From Flavobacteriaceae bacterium (lineage in GTDB: Bacteria > Bacteroidota > Bacteroidia > Flavobacteriales > Flavobacteriaceae): a stretch of 36,286 nucleotides of DNA. The stretch is from positions 1-36,286 of the forward strand of contig JABDMU010000039.1 of the NCBI GenBank assembly GCA_013001285.1, given 5' to 3'. Below are positions 1-7,208 of this stretch, in pieces. The position numbers and the translations under genes are program-made. Under the pieces are notes generated by a model. That model was given only the letters and a program-made list of their open reading frames with translations. It ran no database searches and had not been told where the DNA came from. Numbering within the stretch: position 1 is the stretch's first letter; each line of letters starts with the position of its first letter.

Positions 1-17
1 CGCAGTGACGTTAATAT

Positions 18-96
18 GTCATTCTGAGCAGAGCGAAGAATCTCTGGTAATTACAAGAATAAAGATTCTTCAGTCGTTTTACTCCTTCAGAATGAC
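18..96. repeat. Nested palindromic repeat, type A, copy 1
   Basis: A 79-base element with a perfect 10-base outer stem (GTCATTCTGA at 18-27 pairs with TCAGAATGAC at 87-96) and a perfect inner stem (AAGAATCT with AGATTCTT). It would fold as a hairpin within a hairpin. A second copy of exactly the same length lies at 315-393. Confidence 0.85.
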
Positions 97-105
97 AAGA
101 GAATT

Positions 106-210
106 GTCATTCCTATCCTGAGACTGCGGGCGAAGTACCGAGAACTCAACGGGACAAGGACATCTCGATACAATTTTACTCATCACATTCGCAAAATCAC
201 TCGATGTGAC
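106..210. repeat. Nested palindromic repeat, type B, copy 1
   Basis: Opens with GTCA and closes with TGAC. The inner stem that is perfect in the third copy (GTATCGAGA with TCTCGATAC) carries one substitution here (GTACCGAGA). Related copies are at 403-507 and 1568-1681. Confidence 0.75.
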
Positions 211-220
211 GGTTGGATTC

Positions 221-306
221 GTCATTCTGAGCAGAGCGAAGAATCTAATTGATTAAACCGAAAACATTCAGAAAGACTGCCGCGGCCTTACAGGCCTCGC
301 AGTGAC
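221..306. repeat. Chimeric repeat: left end type A, right end type C
   Basis: Bases 221-246 match the left arm of the type A element (GTCATTCTGAGCAGAGCG and onward). The right arm (GACTGCCGCGGCCTTACAGG and onward to CTCGCAGTGAC) matches the right arm of type C at 1811-1898. The two halves cannot pair well with each other, which suggests recombination between related elements. Confidence 0.75.
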
Positions 307-314
307 GTTAATAT

Positions 315-393
315 GTCATTCTGAGCAGAGCGAAGAATCTCTCAGCAAAAGAAGAATAAAGATTCTTCAGTCGTTTTACTCCTTCAGAATGAC
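315..393. repeat. Nested palindromic repeat, type A, copy 2
   Basis: Same 79-base length and same outer and inner stems as 18-96. The loop differs, while both stems are kept intact. Confidence 0.85.
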
Positions 394-402
394 ACGAGAA
401 TT

Positions 403-507
403 GTCATTCCTATCCTGAGACTGCGGGTGAAGTATCGAGAACTCAACGGGACAAGGACATCTTGATACAATTTGGCTCATTGCATTCGTAATATCACTCG
501 ATGTGAC
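403..507. repeat. Nested palindromic repeat, type B, copy 2
   Basis: Copy of 106-210 at the 297-base offset. The left inner arm is GTATCGAGA, and the right arm is TCTTGATAC with one change. It ends CACTCGATGTGAC like the other copies. Confidence 0.75.
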
Positions 508-596
508 TCTAGGAATAGCAAAAAAACAAATCCTATAGTCTTGAAATTTAGGAGAATAAAGATAAATCTGTATTTTAGTTGAAAATTAAAAACATC

Positions 597-782
597 ATGA
601 GCTTCAATAAAAAATTGGGGACTGCCAATCTCTTAATGCTTATCCTCTGCGCGATCATTATCACGCTTGCCGAATATTTGTTCCTTTCGGGTGATCAATT
701 GCATGGTATCTTTATAGGAATGTGGGCACCTATGTTAATCGGATTGATGATCTTCTTTAAACTCGTCGACAATGGAAAGTAA
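597..782 (+). CDS. Small two-helix membrane protein, unknown function
   Basis: A 61-residue protein starting MSFNKKLGTANLLM. Residues about 8-30 form one hydrophobic segment and about 37-56 a second, with a short polar loop (SGDQLHG) between. I chose the ATG at 597; a TTG at 579 would add six residues but is a weaker start. The 3' end overlaps the start of the next tiny gene by 11 bases, suggesting coupled translation. I do not recognise the family. It could be a subunit or modulator of a membrane complex, but nothing here shows which. No shadow of a larger gene explains the frame. Confidence 0.6.
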   Translation: MSFNKKLGTANLLMLILCAIIITLAEYLFLSGDQLHGIFIGMWAPMLIGLMIFFKLVDNGK

Positions 783-879
783 TAGCATCGTTTTTTGGTT
801 TTCTATAGTTGTTACGGTATGTGTCGTCATCTGGGCCATCTATGTCATACGTGTGTATGATAATATTGGAAGGAAATAG
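772..879 (+). CDS. 35-residue single-helix membrane protein
   Basis: Encodes 35 residues beginning MESNSIVFWF, with one strongly hydrophobic helix (about residues 6-27) and a basic C-terminus (ending NIGRK). The ATG lies inside the last codons of the upstream small gene, an overlap of 11 bases in another frame, so the two look like a translationally coupled pair. The family is not recognised. Support is the overlap, the clean membrane-helix composition and the lack of any competing gene on either strand. Confidence 0.5.
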   Translation: MESNSIVFWFSIVVTVCVVIWAIYVIRVYDNIGRK

Positions 880-974
880 GTCAACGCCTAAGATCATCGG
901 ATAAATTGGCAACATAATGGTAAAATATACGTTAAACTGAAATATTTCCTAATTTAGTAGAAACGATTCATCTT

Positions 975-1565
975 ATGAAATCCTTTTCCCTCACCCTCCT
1001 GTTCATCTGTTCTATGAGTATAAGTGTATTTGCTCAAGACGATGCCCTCAGCGGCACTGCCGAAGCCTTGTTCCGATCGGCTAACAGCACCCTCACCAAT
1101 GCCGAAAAAAATCAGATCGCTACACTTAGCGGTTTCGAACTTACCGACAACGAAGAGCTATGGTATCGTACTACATATGAAAAGGAAGCGAATATCCCAT
1201 TTAATGTCCGTTTGTATACGCTAGACCTCACCAATGATGGGGTTGAAGAAATTGGGATTATCTATGGTCCGCAAACAGGATCGGGAAAAAAAGGCCTGGC
1301 CTCACTCCTCTTTGTAAAAAATCCTGAGGGGCAATTTCAATTAAGTATTGATACACCTGGGGAATTCTTTTTTATCAATTTGAATAATATGGTTTTTCCT
1401 GATGTTCTGGTCAAAAGTGAGAGCTTCGAATTACCGATCTATCGTTGGGATGGCGCTCAGTATAATGAGCATAAATTACTGGCTCGTAAAAAACTGAAAC
1501 GCCTTAATACGACCTCAATGTCGCAGGCTAGTAATAGGTATGTCGCAAATTTGATGCGGGAGTAA
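975..1565 (+). CDS. Exported protein of unknown function
   Basis: A 196-residue protein with a clear Sec signal peptide (MKSFSLTLLFICSMSISVFA, cleavage before QDD). It is therefore periplasmic or outer-surface. Around residues 84-92 is a DLTNDGVEE stretch that resembles the Asp-rich calcium-binding loops of FG-GAP/VCBS-type repeats (DxNxDGxxE), but only one such loop is visible, so this is not a propeller by itself. The rest is predicted beta-rich, and a YRWDG motif near residue 156 also recalls beta-propeller blades. No catalytic motif is recognised. It stands alone between the small membrane genes and a repeat block. Confidence 0.8.
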   Translation: MKSFSLTLLFICSMSISVFAQDDALSGTAEALFRSANSTLTNAEKNQIATLSGFELTDNEELWYRTTYEKEANIPFNVRLYTLDLTNDGVEEIGIIYGPQTGSGKKGLASLLFVKNPEGQFQLSIDTPGEFFFINLNNMVFPDVLVKSESFELPIYRWDGAQYNEHKLLARKKLKRLNTTSMSQASNRYVANLMRE

Positions 1566-1567
1566 TG

Positions 1568-1681
1568 GCGTCAGTTCGAGTTGAGCCCAAGGACTTGGGT
1601 GAAGTATCGAGAACTCAACGGGACAAGGACATCTCGATACAATTTGGCTCATTGCATTCGCAAAATCACTCGATGTGACGC
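1568..1681. repeat. Nested palindromic repeat, type B, copy 3
   Basis: Starts three bases after the exported-protein stop. The outer stem GCGTCA (1568-1573) pairs with TGACGC (1676-1681), extended after a mismatch by TCGAGT with ACTCGA. The inner stem GTATCGAGA with TCTCGATAC is perfect. Its position right after a stop codon would let it act as a transcription terminator or mRNA end protector. Confidence 0.8.
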
Positions 1682-1689
1682 TTGTATTC

Positions 1690-1773
1690 GTCATTCCGAA
1701 TGCGGTGAAGGAATCTATTTGATTACGTGAAACATTCTTAAGACTGCCGCGGCCTTGCAGGCCTCGCAGTGAC
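1690..1773. repeat. Chimeric repeat with type C right end
   Basis: The left arm is a GTCATTCCGAATGCGGTGAA variant. The right arm is the type C arm ending CTCGCAGTGAC. It is the second chimera of this kind (compare 221-306). Part of it is copied again at 2017-2074, where nine bases (one of two nearby GCAG-bounded units) are missing. Confidence 0.7.
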
Positions 1774-1810
1774 GATCGGTTTGTCGTTCCGAACGAAATG
1801 ATGGTCTGTT

Positions 1811-1898
1811 GTCATTGCGAGAAGCGTAGTAACGCGGCAATCTCAGCGCAGGTACATAATGAGAAAGACTGCCGCGGCCTTGCAGGCCTCGCAGTGAC
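1811..1898. repeat. Nested palindromic repeat, type C, copy 1
   Basis: An 88-base element. Outer stem GTCATTGCGAG (1811-1821) pairs with CTCGCAGTGAC (1888-1898) with one wobble. Inner stem CGCGGCAAT (1833-1841) pairs with ACTGCCGCG (1868-1876) with one mismatch. It has the same nested layout as types A and B but a different sequence. Confidence 0.85.
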
Positions 1899-1916
1899 GT
1901 ATCCATAAAAAGCAAG

Positions 1917-1937
1917 ATGCTGGATCAAGTCCAGCAT
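1917..1937. repeat. Short perfect hairpin repeat
   Basis: ATGCTGGA pairs perfectly with TCCAGCAT around the loop TCAAG, followed by GAC. It resembles a short palindrome type common between genes in several bacterial phyla. Confidence 0.75.
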
Positions 1938-1972
1938 GACAAACTAATACTCATACGGTTCCTTGAACTGTC

Positions 1973-1993
1973 ACCCTGAACTTGATTCAGGGT
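1973..1993. repeat. Short perfect hairpin repeat
   Basis: ACCCTGAA pairs perfectly with TTCAGGGT around the loop CTTGA. The loop is the reverse complement of the loop at 1925-1929, so the two hairpins are of the same design in opposite orientation. Confidence 0.75.
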
Positions 1994-2109
1994 CTTTACA
2001 ATCGTAGGAAAGAAAGGAATCTATTTGATAATACGGGAAACATTCTTAAGACTGCCGCGGCCTTGCAGTGACGATCGGTTTGTCGTTCCGAACGAAATGA
2101 TGGTCTGTT

Positions 2110-2197
2110 GTCATTGCGAGAAGCGTAGCGACGCGGCAATCTCAACGCAGGTACATAATGAGAAAGACTGCCGCGGCCTTGCAGGCCTCGCAGTGAC
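2110..2197. repeat. Nested palindromic repeat, type C, copy 2
   Basis: Same 88-base length and same nested stems as 1811-1898. It ends 17 bases beyond the stop codon of the minus-strand ccsBA gene, so it lies in that gene's 3' untranslated region. Confidence 0.85.
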
Positions 2198-2214
2198 GGT
2201 CACAATGATAATAT

Positions 2215-5200
2215 CTACTTCTTATAAAATTTCTTGTACTTTCGGTATGAAAAGAATCCTAATAAGGCGATCACCACAGCCGCAATGGCAATGATATTCA
2301 CACTCGCGATCTGTTGCCCGGACTGATACGAATGCAATCCTGAGAGATAAAAATTCACGCCGAAATAGGTGAAGATGATAAACGAAAAACACCAAATGCT
2401 ACTCAAATTAAACCACCAGCGTCCGCGTAGGCCCGGGATCAATCGCATGTGAATCACAAAAGCATACATCATAATAGATATCAATGCCCAGGTTTCTTTT
2501 GGGTCCCAGCCCCAATAGCGTCCCCAACTTTCATTGGCCCACATACCGCCTAAAAAGTTACCTATGGTGAGCATGACCAGTCCAACGGTCAAAGCCATTT
2601 CATTCACTGTTGTCAGCTCCTTAATATTGAGATCCATTTTTGCTTTATTCTTCGAATTGGTCAGGATCATCAGGATCAAAACTACCGTTCCCAGGATCAT
2701 CCCTAAGGCAAATGGTCCGTAACTACCAACAATCACAGCAACGTGTATCATCAACCAATAGGAATTCAAAACAGGCTGCAAATTGGCAATAGATGGATCC
2801 ATCCAATTCCAATGGGCGATCATCAGGATCATCGCAACTACAAAAGCCGTAGAAGCCATGGTTAATGCGCTTTTCCTTCCAAAGAGCAATCCGAATAGCA
2901 TGGTGGCCCAAGCCACATAGATCATCGATTCATAAGCATCAGACCATGGTGCATGTCCTGAAATATACCAGCGTGCAATTAAACCAGCTGTATGCAAAAC
3001 AAATAGGCCGACAATGATGACCTGAAAGAACTTAACAACGCCATTCACATATTTGCTTCTATCATTAAAGATCTGAATGATTAGCATGATGAACATCAAG
3101 GTTCCAGCATACATATACCAACTGAAGAGCTTTTTGAAAATATCATATTTGTTATAAAGGATCTCGGCATTGACCTTCTCGTCGCTGAGCATGACCTCTG
3201 AACCCAACTTCTCCTGAGTTCTTTTTATCGCATCTAATAATTTATCGGCTTCAGAATAGTCGCCCGAGCTTTTGGCATTGTTCAAATTAATGAGATAGGC
3301 ATTGAATCCTGTATTTATAAAATTGCCATACAGCGAATCTTCCAATTTATAATTCCCTTCTCGATATTCAATTGGCGACACCCAAGTGTTATTATCATCA
3401 TTAGGAATTGGGAACAGCTTTAGTGAGCGTCCTTCAATGGTATTGTATAATAAATTAACGCGCTGGTCTGTTTCTTTAAATTCTTTCTGTATAGCTGTTG
3501 GCACCTGTGTTTTATAAGCGTCCTCTAAATAAGGTCCGAGTTTATAACTGCCATTCCCAGTAAAGAAATCGGCTAGGGTTGCATATTTTCTGGACTTATC
3601 TATGCCGATAAGATTTCGAATGGTATCGGCTTTTTTAGCTTTTAAATATATGATCGGAACGTTGTACCAGAGGATCGGACTTTCTTGCATTGACAAAAAG
3701 ATCTGATCGGCGTTAAAGCCTTCGTAACTATCGTATTTACTGAGCTTCCGAAGCAACTCGGATGCATAGGTATTAATAGGTTTCATGCGCCCATCAAAAT
3801 CCTGAATCACCAGCCTGCCTAGTTTGGCTGCTTCAGCTTCCGAAGTGATGTGTACCGATAAAATGGAATCCACTTGCTGCTTCGACGGTAAGTTTCGCGA
3901 ATGACTTTCGGTTTGTGCCGTTAAGCCTAAGCTAAACAACAGTACGACCGCTGTTAGTGCAGCCTTTTTCGCCTTTACCTTTTTCAGATAATTTCTGAGA
4001 TCATCAAAACGTGTGTTCTTTGCAAATAGGATCGCCATCAATCCGAAATACAATAAGAAATAGCCTAAATAGGTAATTCGAGTTCCCCAGGCATCGTGGT
4101 TGACCGAAAGGATGGTCCCCTTTTCATCGGGATCAAAACTGGCTTGAAAAAATTTGTAGCCACCATGATTTAAGATGTTGTTCATATAGATATGGAAATC
4201 GAAGTCACCAGCTTCCTCGTCGAATACCGTGACCTTACTTTCATAAGACGAATAGGAGTTTTCAGTACCCGGATAACGTTCGGCGATAAAATCGTTGAGC
4301 TTAATACTGAAGGGCAATTCAAGCACTTTCGAACCGTATTTAAAAGCGAAATCCAAGCCACCGATCTTGACCTGCTTAAAGGCATTGTTGCTACCCTTTC
4401 CACCTAAAAGTTTCACTTCTTCAAATGCATCACCAGCACGCACATGTAAGATGACGGCATCTTCATCGCTTTTTAGCAACTCCGATTTCTTAACAATATC
4501 GAATTTACCTTTTACAACGGGTTTGGGAAAAACCAAGGTTTGATTTCCAATCACATAACGCGACCGTAAAGCCAAGGGCTGAATGCTATCTTTGACCAAT
4601 ATCCCTTGTTGTCCGGTTGCCATGGTCATATATTCCCCTTGAAATGGCGATTCAATGGTCAATGTGCTATCGGTAAAGCTGATGTTTACGGCACCTTCGG
4701 TGTATTTGTTTAACGCGTATAAAACGTTGTGAATGTTCTCGATCTGACCTTCCTTTAGGAAGTGATTATGTGGAGCTCCCGATCCTGCTTCAACGATCTT
4801 TAAATAGTTGTCGCCTTCTTCATCTGGAACAATATCTTCTTCCGCGCCAGCGATAAAATCAACAAGCTCTATAGAAATAGGGATCTTATTATAATCAGTT
4901 CGCACCTTAAAATGATTCTCCATACGAGGCGAGAAATCGACCTCATCAAAACGCACACGGCGTTGGACCTTACCATCGATCTCAAAAGAGCCATCGATAT
5001 AAGTGGTGAGATAAGTTTTATCAGAAAGGAATGTCTTTTCGGTTGCGCCTTCACGAATGGCCATGATACCTTCGTAGCCAATATAGCGTGTGACAAAAGC
5101 ACCCAGAAGAATAAAAATAAAGGCCAGATGCAAGGTCAGTGTGGCCCACTTCTCTTTTTTATACAATCGGAATCTAAAAATATTTCCAACGAAATTGACC

Positions 5201-5385
5201 ACGAACATGCCCATAATGGCTTCAAACCACCAGGCGTTATAGATCATATTTCGTGTGTAAGGGGTTGGCGAGGTATCCTGTCCAGCATCTAAAAAAGTAC
5301 CGATGATCATGGCTGCCGCAAAGGCAATGAACAAAAGTGCAGTGAGTCTGGTTGAAAAAAGGATGTTGGCAATTTTCTTTTGCAT
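2215..5385 (-). CDS. ccsBA: Cytochrome c synthase CcsBA (fused ResB/CcsB and CcsA), system II
   Basis: A 1056-residue membrane protein that exports haem and attaches it to apocytochrome c CxxCH motifs on the periplasmic side. The N-terminal ResB part (about 1-460) begins with several membrane helices; the histidine in TLHLAF (about residue 86) fits the conserved membrane haem ligand. After a helix near 475 comes a periplasmic domain, then the CcsA part (about 735-1056) with the tryptophan-rich haem-binding motif WGRYWGWDPKETW near 945-960 and histidines in SGHAPW (about 811), LMIHVA (about 879) and VIHMRL. The full-length fusion is the form known from Bacteroidota and Campylobacterota. It starts at a single ATG 40 bases after a TAACTTTG promoter element. 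The stop codon lies against a type C palindromic repeat. Partner thiol-reduction genes are not in the window. Confidence 0.95.
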   Translation of the reverse strand: MQKKIANILFSTRLTALLFIAFAAAMIIGTFLDAGQDTSPTPYTRNMIYNAWWFEAIMGMFVVNFVGNIFRFRLYKKEKWATLTLHLAFIFILLGAFVTRYIGYEGIMAIREGATEKTFLSDKTYLTTYIDGSFEIDGKVQRRVRFDEVDFSPRMENHFKVRTDYNKIPISIELVDFIAGAEEDIVPDEEGDNYLKIVEAGSGAPHNHFLKEGQIENIHNVLYALNKYTEGAVNISFTDSTLTIESPFQGEYMTMATGQQGILVKDSIQPLALRSRYVIGNQTLVFPKPVVKGKFDIVKKSELLKSDEDAVILHVRAGDAFEEVKLLGGKGSNNAFKQVKIGGLDFAFKYGSKVLELPFSIKLNDFIAERYPGTENSYSSYESKVTVFDEEAGDFDFHIYMNNILNHGGYKFFQASFDPDEKGTILSVNHDAWGTRITYLGYFLLYFGLMAILFAKNTRFDDLRNYLKKVKAKKAALTAVVLLFSLGLTAQTESHSRNLPSKQQVDSILSVHITSEAEAAKLGRLVIQDFDGRMKPINTYASELLRKLSKYDSYEGFNADQIFLSMQESPILWYNVPIIYLKAKKADTIRNLIGIDKSRKYATLADFFTGNGSYKLGPYLEDAYKTQVPTAIQKEFKETDQRVNLLYNTIEGRSLKLFPIPNDDNNTWVSPIEYREGNYKLEDSLYGNFINTGFNAYLINLNNAKSSGDYSEADKLLDAIKRTQEKLGSEVMLSDEKVNAEILYNKYDIFKKLFSWYMYAGTLMFIMLIIQIFNDRSKYVNGVVKFFQVIIVGLFVLHTAGLIARWYISGHAPWSDAYESMIYVAWATMLFGLLFGRKSALTMASTAFVVAMILMIAHWNWMDPSIANLQPVLNSYWLMIHVAVIVGSYGPFALGMILGTVVLILMILTNSKNKAKMDLNIKELTTVNEMALTVGLVMLTIGNFLGGMWANESWGRYWGWDPKETWALISIMMYAFVIHMRLIPGLRGRWWFNLSSIWCFSFIIFTYFGVNFYLSGLHSYQSGQQIASVNIIAIAAVVIALLGFFSYRKYKKFYKK

Positions 5386-5424
5386 GCTAAAAAAACGTCA
5401 TTTGTGATGGACGTATACGGAGCG

Positions 5425-5432
5425 CAAAGTTA
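5425..5432 (-). promoter_or_regulatory. -7 promoter element for ccsBA
   Basis: Read on the minus strand the bases are TAACTTTG followed by C, matching the Bacteroidota -7 consensus TAnnTTTG. It lies 39 bases before the ccsBA start. No clear -33 TTG is seen at the usual distance. Confidence 0.55.
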
Positions 5433-5485
5433 ACCATTTTAGTTTGTTTTATTAACAGGAAATATTCCGAAATGTTTGTTAATTT

Positions 5486-5869
5486 CTAAGAGCGTGCTTC
5501 AAAAATTTTCAAGTACAGAAAGGTGCTCATTTTTCGGGCGCGGTTCTTGGCCATTTGTGCGCGTTCACCTTCAAAAAGTTGGTCAACTGTTTCATACCAC
5601 AGATTCATCCATTGCCCAAAATGCTCCTGACCCATCGTGTTGCCATGCTCTTGATCGACCTTGACATGCGCTTTTAGCGGATCGCCATAATATTTGGTTT
5701 TTAAGAACAGGCTCGATTCCCAGAAGGTGGTAAGCCGTTCTAAATGTTCATCCCAATCTTCGATCCCAGAAAAAAACGGCGCCAGAAGTACATCTGATCT
5801 TACCTTATTATAAAAAGTAGACACTAAAAAATGAATGTCTTCGCGCGAAGTGATGTCTTTTTTTTCCAT
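5486..5869 (-). CDS. Group III truncated haemoglobin
   Basis: A 127-residue single-domain globin, the usual length for group III (TrHbP-type). Landmarks fit: Phe19-Tyr20 at the B10 region, PFF at 31-33, a helix with W50, a likely proximal His68 in LKAHVKVD, and W87 in HFGQWMNLW at the G-helix position typical of group III. Members bind O2, NO or similar ligands; the in vivo role is poorly settled. It lies 100 bases upstream of ccsBA on the same strand, but ccsBA has its own promoter element, so co-transcription is possible rather than shown. The promoter element TATCTTTG ends six bases before the ATG, giving almost no leader. Confidence 0.88.
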   Translation of the reverse strand: MEKKDITSREDIHFLVSTFYNKVRSDVLLAPFFSGIEDWDEHLERLTTFWESSLFLKTKYYGDPLKAHVKVDQEHGNTMGQEHFGQWMNLWYETVDQLFEGERAQMAKNRARKMSTFLYLKIFEARS

Positions 5870-5875
5870 TGTTTA

Positions 5876-5883
5876 CAAAGATA
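5876..5883 (-). promoter_or_regulatory. -7 promoter element for the globin gene
   Basis: On the minus strand this reads TATCTTTG, an exact TAnnTTTG match. Only six bases separate it from the ATG. It is divergent to the plus-strand element at 5918-5925. Confidence 0.55.
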
Positions 5884-5917
5884 CCTAAGATGGTTTTCAT
5901 ATCATAGATTACTTACT

Positions 5918-5925
5918 TATTTTTG
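5918..5925 (+). promoter_or_regulatory. -7 promoter element for the DUF2520 operon
   Basis: TATTTTTG followed by C matches TAnnTTTG. It ends four bases before the ATG at 5930, which would place the transcript start on or next to the start codon. Confidence 0.5.
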
Positions 5926-5929
5926 CATA

Positions 5930-6697
5930 ATGATTTCGGTGGTACTTCTTGGTGCAGGTAATGTTGCAACGCATTTATTTAAAGCTTTCAATAAAGCTGA
6001 ACAAGTGACTGTAAAACAATGGTTTAATAGAACTGTTAAGCCATTACAGCCTTATAAGAACGAAGTCGAGATCACCAATGACATTCAGGCTTTAAAAGAA
6101 GTCAATCTGTATATTCTTGCGGTGAGTGATGATGCGGTTGCCGAACTTTCGGAAGCCCTGCCTTTTAGCGACAGATTTGTGGTGCATACCTCGGGTTCGG
6201 TGAACGTGCATGACCTCGATAAGAAACATCGTCGCGGTGTTCTTTATCCCTTGCAAACCTTTTCAAAAGATGTGGATATGGATTTCAAAAATGTGCCTTT
6301 CTGCATTGAAGCTTTAGACAAAAAAGACCTTCCTTTGCTTAAATATGTGGCCAATGCTGTTGGGAGTCCGCATTATAAAATCAACACTGAACAACGTCAA
6401 ATACTGCATTTATCGGCTGTTTTTATTAATAATTTCACCAATCAATTATATCGCATTGCCCACGAAATTACCGATGAAAAAAATATTGATTTTGATATTC
6501 TAAAACCTCTTATCTTAGAAACGGCAAAAAAAGTACAGGAAGTTTCGCCATATATGGCACAAACCGGACCTGCAAAACGCTATGACAAAAAGACCATCAA
6601 AAAGCATTTAAAGCTAATCGAAAATGACTTGTATAAAGAAATTTACGACATGCTAACCAAATCGATTCAAAAAACCCATGGGAGAAAAAAGTTATAA
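5930..6697 (+). CDS. Rossmann-fold and DUF2520 domain protein
   Basis: A 255-residue cytosolic protein. The N-terminus MISVVLLGAGNVATHLFKAF is a Rossmann nucleotide-binding fold with the GxGxxxxxL pattern; residues about 130-255 form the all-helical DUF2520 domain. The architecture resembles NADP-dependent ketopantoate or pyrroline-carboxylate reductases, but the substrate is unknown. I chose the ATG at 5930 because the glycine motif normally sits at the extreme N-terminus; an upstream extension to 5831 would run back into the globin gene. It is first in an overlapping operon with kdsC, ubiA and maf: its stop lies 20 bases inside kdsC. Confidence 0.85.
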   Translation: MISVVLLGAGNVATHLFKAFNKAEQVTVKQWFNRTVKPLQPYKNEVEITNDIQALKEVNLYILAVSDDAVAELSEALPFSDRFVVHTSGSVNVHDLDKKHRRGVLYPLQTFSKDVDMDFKNVPFCIEALDKKDLPLLKYVANAVGSPHYKINTEQRQILHLSAVFINNFTNQLYRIAHEITDEKNIDFDILKPLILETAKKVQEVSPYMAQTGPAKRYDKKTIKKHLKLIENDLYKEIYDMLTKSIQKTHGRKKL

Positions 6698-7208
6698 GGA
6701 ATACCTCAACAAAATAAACACTTTTGTGTTTGACGTAGATGGCGTGCTCACCGATGGCACCGTCATCGTAACCACAAATGGCGATATGTTAAGACGTATG
6801 AACATAAAAGATGGTTATGCACTAAAAGTTGCTGTAGATGCCGGTTACAAGGTATGTATCATTTCGGGGGGTAGTAATGAAGGCGTGCGCTCAAGGTTAA
6901 ACGGGCTTGGCCTCACAGACATTTATCTAGGCGTTAGCGATAAGGTGGATCAATTGGAAGCCTATTGTGAAGATAACAATATTAAGCACGATAAGATCTT
7001 ATATATGGGCGACGATATTCCAGATCTGCATGTCATGCAAACTGTGGCCTTGCCTTGTTGTCCGCAAGATGCCGCCCCAGAGATCAAATCGATATGCCAA
7101 TATGTATCCCACAAAAATGGTGGTAAAGGTGCTGTTCGTGATGTCATTGAGCAGGTTCTGAAAGTTCAAGGAAAGTGGATTCAAAACTTCGATGCTAAAT
7201 ATGATTGA
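6678..7208 (+). CDS. kdsC: KDO-8-phosphate phosphatase family HAD hydrolase
   Basis: A 176-residue HAD-superfamily enzyme of the C0 (capless) type, which works as a tetramer. Motif I is FVFDVDGVLTDG with nucleophile Asp19 and Asp21; motif II is IISGG at 61-65; motif III is Lys89 in SDK; motif IV is GDDIPD at 111-116. The expected reaction is dephosphorylation of 3-deoxy-manno-octulosonate 8-phosphate for lipopolysaccharide core synthesis. The length and motif spacing match KdsC. It overlaps the DUF2520 gene by 20 bases and ubiA by 17, so expression is coupled. The related N-acylneuraminate phosphatase activity cannot be excluded from sequence. Confidence 0.88.
   Translation: MGEKSYKEYLNKINTFVFDVDGVLTDGTVIVTTNGDMLRRMNIKDGYALKVAVDAGYKVCIISGGSNEGVRSRLNGLGLTDIYLGVSDKVDQLEAYCEDNNIKHDKILYMGDDIPDLHVMQTVALPCCPQDAAPEIKSICQYVSHKNGGKGAVRDVIEQVLKVQGKWIQNFDAKYD

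Larger units (their letters stand above)
1..507. repeat. Tandemly duplicated repeat block, gene-free
   Basis: Bases 1-210 recur at 298-507 with a constant offset of 297 bases and only scattered substitutions, so this is a direct duplication cut off by the window edge. Each copy holds one type A element and one type B element, listed separately; a chimeric element at 221-306 joins them. No credible gene is present up to 596. The first ten bases are the right end of a type C element whose body lies outside the window. Confidence 0.9.
1711..2198. repeat. Second tandem repeat block, gene-free
   Basis: Bases 1711-1899 recur at 2017-2198. The offset shifts from 306 to 299 because the second copy gains two bases and loses nine. 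The block contains two type C elements, a chimeric arm and two short hairpins. It fills most of the gap between the exported protein and ccsBA; no gene is credible in it. Confidence 0.85.

Noticed and set aside
1715-1915. Minus-strand reading frame inside the repeats
   Set aside because: Lies wholly within repeat elements, with a composition dictated by the palindromes and no protein features.
1-2200. Possible CRISPR array from the dense repeats
   Set aside because: Repeat units are 79-110 bases, palindromic, of several types and irregularly spaced; there are no uniform spacers and no cas genes.
2025-2294. Plus-strand reading frame running from the repeats into ccsBA
   Set aside because: Made of repeat sequence plus antisense of the ccsBA 3' end; no protein family pattern.
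4912-5292. 126-residue plus-strand frame opposite ccsBA
   Set aside because: Antisense shadow of a well-supported membrane protein gene; no start context or motif.
5831-5929. N-terminal extension of the DUF2520 protein by 33 residues
   Set aside because: It would overlap the globin coding region and push the Rossmann glycine motif away from the N-terminus; the ATG at 5930 fits the family.
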